A DNA stretch of 6,495 nt from Synergistaceae bacterium. Its GTDB lineage: Bacteria; Synergistota; Synergistia; Synergistales; Synergistaceae. The DNA lies in the NCBI GenBank assembly GCA_031274115.1, contig JAISQP010000069.1:1-6495 (forward strand). Reading direction: 5' to 3'. The position numbers and the translations under genes are program-made. Shown here piece after piece: positions 1 through 5,201 of this stretch. Numbering within the stretch: the first letter of the stretch is position 1; every line of letters begins with the position of its first letter. Below the pieces are notes generated by a model. The model had not been told where the DNA came from and ran no database searches. It saw only the letters and a list, made by a program, of their open reading frames with translations.

Positions 1-190
1 CATTTTTAATATCGTCGAAAATGAAATGCGAATCCCCATGATTTGCCGTATACGTTATCGCTTTTCGAGGCGATATATCGTTCGCGCATACAACTTTGAA
101 ATATGGCGATAACGCCTCCGTGACCAAGCCGGAGCCGGCAAAAAAGTCTATGGCGGAAAATTGTAAATCCATATTACCCGAAGAGGTCAT
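1..190 (-). CDS. DNA (cytosine-5) methyltransferase, N-terminal part (runs off left edge)
   Basis: Reading the minus strand from an ATG at 190 gives 63 codons that stay open to the window edge. The protein begins MTSSGNMDLQFSAIDFFAGS and continues GLVTEAL-SPYFKVVCANDIS. The AIDFFAGSGLVTEAL stretch (residues 13-27) matches motif I (F-x-G-x-G, S-adenosylmethionine binding) of C5 DNA methyltransferases. The VVCANDISPRKAITYTANHG stretch (33-52) matches the motif II region, where an acidic residue after the second strand contacts the cofactor. The family transfers a methyl group to cytosine in a target sequence. The catalytic Pro-Cys motif IV and the target recognition domain lie beyond the edge. 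I chose the start at 190 because GAGGTGA (203-197) lies 6 bases upstream; the in-frame ATG at 172 has no such site. G+C is about 43%, lower than the neighbouring genes, which is compatible with transfer. Whether it is solitary or has a restriction partner cannot be seen. Confidence 0.85.
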   Translation of the reverse strand, partial: MTSSGNMDLQFSAIDFFAGSGLVTEALSPYFKVVCANDISPRKAITYTANHGDSHFIFDDIKN

Positions 191-219
191 CTGGCGTCAC
201 CTCGATTTTTTTTATTATA
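191..219 (-). promoter_or_regulatory. -10 element and ribosome binding site of the methyltransferase gene
   Basis: On the minus strand a perfect TATAAT (219-214) lies 10 bases upstream of GAGGTGA (203-197), which is itself 6 bases before the ATG at 190. Transcription would start near 207 and give a very short leader. No good -35 hexamer is seen at 16-18 bases, so the promoter call rests on the -10 alone. The left end of the first MITE lies only about 40 bases further upstream. Confidence 0.45.
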
Positions 220-300
220 GCGTAATCAAATCATCATGGCTCACATTTCCTTATTTAGGGAAGCGCCGATTAAATCAGTATCTCCTTAAACGGGCAATTT

Positions 301-322
301 GTCTTAACGCGGTCTTAACGCC
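301..322. repeat. 11-bp tandem direct repeat, possible regulator site
   Basis: GTCTTAACGCG (301-311) is followed directly by GTCTTAACGCC (312-322): 10 of 11 bases match, with a period of one helical turn. Direct repeats with this spacing are the usual binding pattern of OmpR/PhoB-type response regulators. It ends 3 bases before a CATAAT hexamer (326-331), where such a site could take the place of a -35 element. It lies inside MITE-like element 1. Function is inferred only from spacing and position. Confidence 0.35.
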
Positions 323-374
323 GGACATAATAGCAGATTGGCGCATATATTAACAACGCCGAAGGTAGTATAAT
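304..374 (+). promoter_or_regulatory. Candidate promoter hexamers for the pepA transcript
   Basis: No other plausible plus-strand promoter is seen between the methyltransferase and pepA. Three overlapping possibilities exist inside element 1. TTAACG (304-309) with CATAAT (326-331) has a spacer of 16. CGGACA (322-327) with TATATT (346-351) has a spacer of 18. A perfect TATAAT (369-374) lacks a good -35. Any of them would give a leader of roughly 200 bases that runs through element 2 and its stem before reaching AGGAGG (559-564). These are weak individual matches in an AT-rich stretch. Confidence 0.3.
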
Positions 375-442
375 CGGTATCGTCGAGCCCCGCCCGGCGC
401 AAACGGCAGCGTGTTTTAGCGATTTAATCGGCGTTTCCTTAG

Positions 443-551
443 GAAAAGGCTGATTTATTGTTAGAGGCCTGAAGGGTAAAGATTTAAACCCTTGCGGCGT
501 CTGTGCGCATAAACAGCAAAACGTCGATTAAGCGAATTAATCAGCGTTTCC
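443..551. mobile_element. MITE-like element 2 (109 bp), abutting element 1
   Basis: The left end GAAAAGGCTGATTTATT (443-459) and the right end, read on the other strand from 551, GGAAACGCTGATTAATT, match at 14 of 17 bases as an inverted repeat. It is flanked by TTAG at 439-442 (shared with element 1) and 552-555. The right ends of the two elements are also near-identical direct repeats: 421-442 against 534-555 match at 20 of 22 bases. The interior has an imperfect stem, AAGGGT (472-477) with ACCCTT (488-493). The shared TTAG suggests tandem insertion, or one element landing at the edge of the other. The right end stops 7 bases short of the pepA Shine-Dalgarno sequence. Confidence 0.55.
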
Positions 552-572
552 TTAGAACAGGAGGACATTAAA

Positions 573-2048
573 ATGAGATTCAGCGTTTCAGACGACGCTT
601 CTAAGATCGGAGGCAAGAAAGTCCTGGGGCTTGCGCTCTTCGACGATTTCACTAAGGACGATGTATCCGTAATTCCGTCGAGCCTGGCGGTTCTGGTTGG
701 AATGTGCGTTCCGAGGGAAAATTTCAAGGCAAAGAAGGGCAAGGTCCTCGTGATTCCGCTGGCCGACGGTGAGGTGCGGCATATAGTGCTCTACGGTCTC
801 GGGAAGCGGGGTGAGGCTGATTACGACGACTACCGCAAGGCTTCGTTCTCCATCGTCAGGCAGGCGGCCTCAAGCGGATTTGACAGCGTCGCCGTCTCCA
901 TACCGGGGGCCGGGGACGCTCTCGTTTCGCGCGCTGTCGGCGAAGGCGCGACGCTCGCTTGTTACAGGTTCGAGAAGTATCACGAAAAAGACGACGATGA
1001 CGTTTTCATCGAGCCGTCCGTCGTCGAAGTGATGAATGGAAACGCGAATGGCCTCGCCGAGGGGAAGATTCTGGCGGAAGCTCAGTGCTACGCGAGGGAT
1101 ATAGCAAACGAACCCGGCAACGTAGTCAACCCCGGGACCTTTGAGGAGATCGCGCGTCGCCTCGCCGCGGAGAAGGGGCTGGGCATCTCCGTCTTTCACG
1201 CGGACGAGCTTGAAAAGCGCGGCATGAACGCCCTGCTCTCAGTCGGGAACGGGTCCGCCACGAAGCCCCGTCTGATACACCTCGAATACTCCCCTCGCGA
1301 AGCGAACGTCAAATCACTCGCGATAGTCGGCAAGGGGCTCACGTTCGACAGCGGGGGCCTGTCGCTCAAGCCGGCCGACTCGATGCTGACGATGAAGGGC
1401 GACAAGACGGGCGCGTGCGTAGCGCTCGGCGTCATAAAGGCTGTGTCGGAGATGAAGCTGCCGATCAGGCTCCACGTCATAGTCGGCGCCGCCGAGAACA
1501 TGCCAGGAGGTTCGGCGTACCGCCCCGACGATGTGATAAAGTCGTACAGCGGCAAGACTATCGAGGTCAACAACACCGACGCGGAGGGGCGCCTGACGCT
1601 TGCGGACGCTCTCGCTTACGCATGCGAGCAGGACCCGGAAGCCGTCATCGACGTCGCCACCCTCACGGGCGCCTGCGCCGTGGCCTTAGGCGAGACCACC
1701 GCCGGGCTCTTTACGAACGACGACAAATTCGGCGAGGAGTTCCTGGCGGAGGCGGCTAAAAGCGGCGAGCGGTTCTGGAAACTGCCGATGAACGACGAAA
1801 ACCTGCGCAAAAAGGTAAAATCCCCCATAGCCGACCTCATAAACTCGGCCGGCAGATATGGGGGCGCGATCACCGCGGCGATGTTCCTGGAGAGCTTCGT
1901 CAGGAAGGGTACGCCGTGGATTCACCTGGATATCGCCGCCACGGACTTCGCTAAAGAGCCATACTCGTACTACATAAAGGGCGCGACCGCTTTCGGGCTC
2001 AGAACGATAGCCTCTTTCGTCATGGAGAAGGCCGGAAATAAGAGCTGA
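573..2048 (+). CDS. pepA: Leucyl (cytosol) aminopeptidase, peptidase family M17
   Basis: A two-metal exopeptidase that removes N-terminal residues, preferring Leu-like ones, from peptides in the cytoplasm; family members are usually hexamers. The protein has 491 residues, normal for the family. The N-terminal M17 domain covers about residues 1-165 and the catalytic domain about 175-485. All expected metal ligands are visible: K254 and D259 in VGKGLTFDSGG, D277 in MKGDKTGA, and D336 and E338 in NNTDAEGRL. The catalytic K266 and R340 are also present. The ATG at 573 has a strong AGGAGG (559-564) 8 bases upstream, so the start is secure. No signal peptide is seen. The stop is 11 bases before the next gene on the same strand, which suggests co-transcription. 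Some PepA proteins also bind DNA (XerCD recombination, carAB control in E. coli), but nothing here shows that. The upstream region is made of MITE-like DNA, so its expression may depend on that insertion. Confidence 0.96.
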   Translation: MRFSVSDDASKIGGKKVLGLALFDDFTKDDVSVIPSSLAVLVGMCVPRENFKAKKGKVLVIPLADGEVRHIVLYGLGKRGEADYDDYRKASFSIVRQAASSGFDSVAVSIPGAGDALVSRAVGEGATLACYRFEKYHEKDDDDVFIEPSVVEVMNGNANGLAEGKILAEAQCYARDIANEPGNVVNPGTFEEIARRLAAEKGLGISVFHADELEKRGMNALLSVGNGSATKPRLIHLEYSPREANVKSLAIVGKGLTFDSGGLSLKPADSMLTMKGDKTGACVALGVIKAVSEMKLPIRLHVIVGAAENMPGGSAYRPDDVIKSYSGKTIEVNNTDAEGRLTLADALAYACEQDPEAVIDVATLTGACAVALGETTAGLFTNDDKFGEEFLAEAAKSGERFWKLPMNDENLRKKVKSPIADLINSAGRYGGAITAAMFLESFVRKGTPWIHLDIAATDFAKEPYSYYIKGATAFGLRTIASFVMEKAGNKS

Positions 2049-2059
2049 AGGGCGCGTCA

Positions 2060-3016
2060 GTGAAACGGGTCATCGGGAGAAACCATCTCAGAGGAATCTC
2101 ATTAGCTCTGGCGGCTATCTTTCTGCTTGTCTCGGCGCCTGTCGGTTTTTCGGCGGAAGACGCTCTTCGCTTGAGCGGATGGCGTCTTCCGTTTAACCTG
2201 CCCGTCATGATCGAGCTGGAAAGGGGCAGTTACGGGAAGGCGTTCCGCGGCTTCGACGTCTCCGTCGTGAACATGCGGACCGGCCCGCAGCTCATGGCGG
2301 CCATGGCCGCCGGAGATATCGACATAGTTCAGGGCATAGGCGACGCGGCGTTTCTCGTCGCGGCGGCCTCCGGCGCCGACGCGAAGATAATCGCCGTGAA
2401 CAGCAGGTCGCCGAAGGCCTTCGCAGTAGTAGCGAACAAGGAGATAAAGAGCGTGGCTGACCTGAAGGGCAAAAAAGTCGCCGGCATTCGCGGCTCCGTC
2501 GTGCATCAGGCGTTCATCGCCGCGCTCTCCGAATACGGCATGACCGAGGCCGACGTCGAATTTTTCCCGATGCCCGTACCCCTCGCCGCGACTGCGCTCA
2601 TCGCGGGCCGGACTGACGCGGCGCTCCTTGTCGGCGGAGAGATACTGCGCGCTCAAAAGGCCGGCGCTGTGGTAATAGCGGACGGCGATGGCCGGGTTGA
2701 GGGGCTCTCCCTCGTAGTCGCGTCCGGCAAATTTATCTCCGATCACCCGGACGCCGTGAGGATATTCCGGGAGATGCGATCCGCAACCCTGGACTACATA
2801 AAAGCGAACCCAAACCTCGCAACAGTCACAGCCTCGCTCGACACCGGCATGAGCCAGGAGGACGTCGAGTCGATGATGGGCTGGTACGACTTCGGCGCCG
2901 ATTTGCGGGAGAAAGACGTGAAATCGCTCCTCGCGACTCGCAAGTACCTGCTGGACCAAAAATTGATAACAAGGGATATAGACGCGGCAGCCTTAGTCTA
3001 TCGGGGCGAACGGTAA
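2060..3016 (+). CDS. ABC-type substrate-binding protein, NMT1/SsuA-like
   Basis: A predicted exported receptor of 318 residues. It has a basic start (MKRVIGRNHLRG), a hydrophobic core at about 13-27 and a probable cleavage near residue 31 (VGFSA/ED). The mature part has features of the nitrate/sulfonate/taurine/thiamine-precursor (NMT1-like) binding fold. These are LSGWRLPFNLPVMIELERG near the N-terminus, an AAMAAGDIDIVQGIGDAAFL segment (80-99), and SVADLKGKKVAGIRGSVVHQ (131-150), typical of the hinge and second-lobe region. The start is GTG, with GAAGGG (2047-2052) 7 bases upstream and overlapping the pepA stop; together with the 11-base gap this supports an operon with pepA. The ligand cannot be told from sequence. 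No permease or ATPase gene follows; the next gene is convergent and overlaps the last 19 bases. It is therefore an orphan receptor, or it serves a transporter encoded elsewhere. Confidence 0.85.
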   Translation: MKRVIGRNHLRGISLALAAIFLLVSAPVGFSAEDALRLSGWRLPFNLPVMIELERGSYGKAFRGFDVSVVNMRTGPQLMAAMAAGDIDIVQGIGDAAFLVAAASGADAKIIAVNSRSPKAFAVVANKEIKSVADLKGKKVAGIRGSVVHQAFIAALSEYGMTEADVEFFPMPVPLAATALIAGRTDAALLVGGEILRAQKAGAVVIADGDGRVEGLSLVVASGKFISDHPDAVRIFREMRSATLDYIKANPNLATVTASLDTGMSQEDVESMMGWYDFGADLREKDVKSLLATRKYLLDQKLITRDIDAAALVYRGER

Positions 3017-3816
3017 GCCGATATAAATTTCCGATAGTTTGGAATTCCATTGTTGCGGCAGTATGAGTCTATCTCCTCGGAAAGATATATCCAGTAGTCG
3101 GGCGCGCCCTGGTCGTATATCTCGCGGTAGAGCGCGGCGAGCGCCGGAAAGCGCTCGCGGACGAAACGCATGACCTTTGACCTGTAAGCCGGTCGGAGCT
3201 TCAGGTTTTCGAACCAATACTCGTCGACGAAACCTGACGTCGCCTCGATCAGCTTTCGAAAATCAGTGATCGCCGGGAACACCGGCGATACAAACAAGAC
3301 CGTCGCGACTCCCGCGTCGTGAAACCTCTTCAACGCCTCTACGCGCTTCATGGGGCTGGAGGCGAAAGGCTCTATACAGCGGCTGAACTCCCGGTCGACT
3401 GAGTTTATGGACAGCGCGACCGTCGCATCCGGCATAGCGCTGATGAGGTCGATATCGCGGACCGCCAGAAAAGACTTCGTCGTTATCGTAAGACTGCATC
3501 TAACGCCCGAGAGCTGCTCCAGCACCCTCCTGGAGACGCCGTATTTTTTCTCGTAGGGGTTGTACGCGTCGGTGACGGAACTCATGAAAATGTTTTTGCC
3601 CTCCACACGTGAGGGGGATATCCTCTTGGCGCACCTCTTTACGTCAACGAAGTCGCCCCACGGCTCGTCATGGTTCGTGAAGCGCTTCATGAACTCCGCG
3701 TAGCAATAAATACACTTGTGAGGACAGCCGACGTAAGGATTTATGACGAAGTCCGCGCCCGGCAGCTTCGAGGGTGAGAGATAGTCTCCCGCGCTTATGA
3801 CTCTTTCGACAACCAT
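2998..3816 (-). CDS. Radical SAM protein, SplB-like (COG1533) family
   Basis: A 272-residue protein with the radical SAM cluster motif C-x3-C-x2-C as CPHKCIYC (C31, C35, C38), which binds a [4Fe-4S] cluster used to cleave S-adenosylmethionine. Other marks of the COG1533 group follow in order: NIFMSSVTDAYNPYEKKYGV (75-94), ITTKSFLAVRDIDLI (111-125), then IEPFASSPMKRVEALKRFHD (148-167) with AGVATVLFVSPVFP just after. This group includes spore photoproduct lyase relatives, but most members have no known substrate, and a DNA repair role is not shown here. The ATG at 3816 has GGAG about 8 bases upstream. It is divergent from the DctP gene and convergent with the binding-protein gene, so it appears to be a single-gene unit. 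There is no obvious extra cluster motif or partner gene nearby. Confidence 0.88.
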   Translation of the reverse strand: MVVERVISAGDYLSPSKLPGADFVINPYVGCPHKCIYCYAEFMKRFTNHDEPWGDFVDVKRCAKRISPSRVEGKNIFMSSVTDAYNPYEKKYGVSRRVLEQLSGVRCSLTITTKSFLAVRDIDLISAMPDATVALSINSVDREFSRCIEPFASSPMKRVEALKRFHDAGVATVLFVSPVFPAITDFRKLIEATSGFVDEYWFENLKLRPAYRSKVMRFVRERFPALAALYREIYDQGAPDYWIYLSEEIDSYCRNNGIPNYRKFISAYRSPR

Positions 3817-3881
3817 CTGCGTTCTCCAGAAAATTCATTTTCTCTCAAAAATCGCCAATTTTTTCAATTCACTCCAGAGAC

Positions 3882-3910
3882 ACACTATCGATATATAGAA
3901 TATATGTCAA
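3882..3910 (-). promoter_or_regulatory. Possible promoter of the radical SAM gene
   Basis: On the minus strand a perfect TTGACA (3910-3905) is followed after 17 bases by TAGTGT (3887-3882), a poor -10. Other AT hexamers (for example TATATC) sit closer to the -35 than usual. The leader would be about 60 bases. The -35 is convincing; the -10 is not. Confidence 0.3.
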
Positions 3911-3996
3911 TATCAAAATAAAGACGGCGGCGCTGATTTCCACATACTTATGCAAGCATTTGTTTTATAAATAATATATCTGTCCAAAATTATATG

Positions 3997-4024
3997 CTGT
4001 CAAAATGAGGAAAAGTGATAGAAT
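3997..4024 (+). promoter_or_regulatory. Extended -10 promoter of the dctP-kinase unit
   Basis: TGATAGAAT (4016-4024) has the TGn extension plus a 5-of-6 -10 hexamer. CTGTCA (3997-4002) is a 4-of-6 -35 at a spacer of 16. Transcription would start near 4031, giving a leader of about 97 bases to the ATG at 4128. It lies inside the upstream in-frame extension of the reading frame (from 4005), which argues that the extension is not translated. The rest of 3817-4127 is AT-rich in its left half, and I see no gene in it. Confidence 0.45.
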
Positions 4025-4127
4025 ATTACTTACTTTCCATAATCGCCGCCGCGTCACGCAAACGCCGATGACTTGTCCACGGACATTTCAGCCAATACCG
4101 GTCAATTTGAGGGAGAGATTTTTCTCT

Positions 4128-5129
4128 ATGAAGAAAACGATTTTTTCTTTGCTGTTTGCGTCAATTATCCTCTGTTCAGGCGGTTTGTCCCGCGATTCGT
4201 CCGCCTCGCCCGCCGGGAGGGTTTTCGAGATCAGCATATCTCACCATACGGGAGAGGACAACTCATGGCACAGAGCCTGCGTCTTCTTCAAGGAGTATGT
4301 CGAGGAGAGGTCCGGCGGGCGGATAAAGGTAAAAATCTATCCGAACGATCAATTCGGCTCCGAAGTGGAGACAATTCACTCAATCCTGACGGGCGGCGGC
4401 GCTGACATGACGCTCACCGGCGAGAGCATGCAAAGCGTCGTCCCGGAGATGGGCGTCTTAGCCGTGCCCTACCTGATCACATCATCTGAGGAACTCAACA
4501 GGGTGGTGAATGGCGCTGTGGGCGAAAAACTCGAGAAACTTCTGGCGGACAAAGCCAACATGACAGTCCTCGGCTATTTTGAACGCGGGGCGCGCAACAT
4601 CACCGCGAACAGGCCGATACGAAAAACGAGGGATATGGAGGGCTTGAGGATTCGTATAACCGCCTCTAAAATCACAATGGCCGCCATGAACGCCCTCGGC
4701 GCCAGCCCTATGCCCATGCCTCTCTCGGAGGTGCAAAACGCGCTCAGACGCGGCGTCGTAGAGGCGCAGGAGAACCCGCTTGCCATGATCAAGACCATGA
4801 AATTTTACGAAGCGCAGAAGTTTCTCTGCAAGACAGAGCACCTCCGCTCCTGGGTTTATATAGTCATTAGCGAGTCAAAGTTAAACGCTATGCCGGAGGA
4901 TCTGCGAAGCCTCGTTATCGAGGCCGGCAGAGAGATGCAGAGAGTGGAACACGAGATGTTCGTAAGGGATGAGGAAGACCTGGAATCGTTTCTCGAAGAC
5001 GCGGGCATGACGGTAGTCGACGACGTCGATAGGAAGGCGTTCGCGGATACAACCCTTTCGGCGATCGAAACGGCCCTTCCTCCGGAAGTCAGGCGCCTGT
5101 ATGACTTGATAAAGTCTGGGAAGTATTAG
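4128..5129 (+). CDS. dctP: TRAP transporter solute-binding protein, DctP family
   Basis: Periplasmic receptor of a sodium- or proton-driven tripartite (TRAP) importer, which typically carries C4-dicarboxylates, sialic acid, keto acids or other organic acids. From the ATG at 4128 it has 333 residues. A clean signal peptide (MKKTIFSLLFASIILCSGG) would be cleaved at about 27-30 (SSASPAG). Family marks are KIYPNDQFGSEVETIHSILT (69-88), VPYLI (113-117), MEGLRIRI (170-177) with the expected carboxylate-binding Arg (R176), and LGASPMPMPLSEVQNALRRG (190-209) followed by VVEAQENP. I chose 4128 over the in-frame ATG at 4005 for three reasons: it gives the signal peptide at the N-terminus, GAGGGAGAG (4109-4117) precedes it, and a promoter lies in the extension. 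The spacing of 10 bases from that site is slightly long. No DctQ or DctM gene is in the window; a sensor kinase follows 72 bases later on the same strand. The symbol gives the family, not the ligand. Confidence 0.9.
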   Translation: MKKTIFSLLFASIILCSGGLSRDSSASPAGRVFEISISHHTGEDNSWHRACVFFKEYVEERSGGRIKVKIYPNDQFGSEVETIHSILTGGGADMTLTGESMQSVVPEMGVLAVPYLITSSEELNRVVNGAVGEKLEKLLADKANMTVLGYFERGARNITANRPIRKTRDMEGLRIRITASKITMAAMNALGASPMPMPLSEVQNALRRGVVEAQENPLAMIKTMKFYEAQKFLCKTEHLRSWVYIVISESKLNAMPEDLRSLVIEAGREMQRVEHEMFVRDEEDLESFLEDAGMTVVDDVDRKAFADTTLSAIETALPPEVRRLYDLIKSGKY

Positions 5130-5130
5130 G

Positions 5131-5175
5131 CTCGGATTTGGGCGGACGCGCTTGCGCTCTCCTGGGAGCGCCGAG
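5131..5175 (+). other. Stem-loop between dctP and the kinase gene
   Basis: GCGCTC (5154-5159) and GAGCGC (5166-5171) form a perfect 6-bp stem with a 6-base loop. CTCG (5131-5134) and CGAG (5172-5175) can close an outer stem around it. No run of T follows, so it is not a classical terminator. It may protect or stabilise the 3' end of the abundant receptor message, or reduce read-through into the kinase gene. This is a structural reading from base pairing only. Confidence 0.35.
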
Positions 5176-5201
5176 ATTTGAGGAGTGACATTGGGCGGCG
5201 G

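Larger units (their letters stand above)
259..438. mobile_element. MITE-like element 1 (180 bp, TTAG flanks)
   Basis: The left end reads GGAAGCGCCGATTAAATC (259-276). The right end, read on the other strand from 438, is GGAAACGCCGATTAAATC: 17 of 18 bases match, as an inverted repeat. The bases just outside are TTAG on both sides (255-258 and 439-442), as expected of a 4-bp target duplication. At 180 bp with no convincing gene inside, it fits a non-autonomous miniature element. The GGAA-type ends and the YTAR-type target recall the IS5 family, but that is inference; no transposase is in the window. The interior carries an 11-bp tandem repeat and several -10-like hexamers. An open frame of 85 codons crossing it looks accidental, because it begins antisense to the methyltransferase. 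Confidence 0.65.

Noticed and set aside
96..353. Plus-strand open frame of 85 codons
   Set aside because: It begins antisense to the methyltransferase motif I region and crosses the left end of the first MITE-like element. No ribosome site and no recognisable domain.
2102..2959. Minus-strand open frame of 285 codons opposite the binding-protein gene
   Set aside because: A shadow of a GC-rich gene: rich in Arg, His and Gly with no domain pattern, while the plus strand encodes a clear signal peptide and fold.
2998..3816. Naming the radical SAM gene splB
   Set aside because: Only the family-level motifs are visible; no spore context and no proof of the lyase-specific residues.
3891..3905. AT palindrome ATATAT-AGA-ATATAT as an operator
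   Set aside because: A simple AT alternation in an AT-rich region; it overlaps the -35 to -10 spacer of the minus-strand promoter but has no information-rich core.
4114..4127. AGAGA-TTTT-TCTCT hairpin over the dctP ribosome site
   Set aside because: Only five mostly A-U pairs; too weak to claim translational control.
5154..5171. Stem-loop as a rho-independent terminator of dctP
   Set aside because: No T-run follows the stem; the sequence continues ATTTGAGGAG into the next gene's leader.
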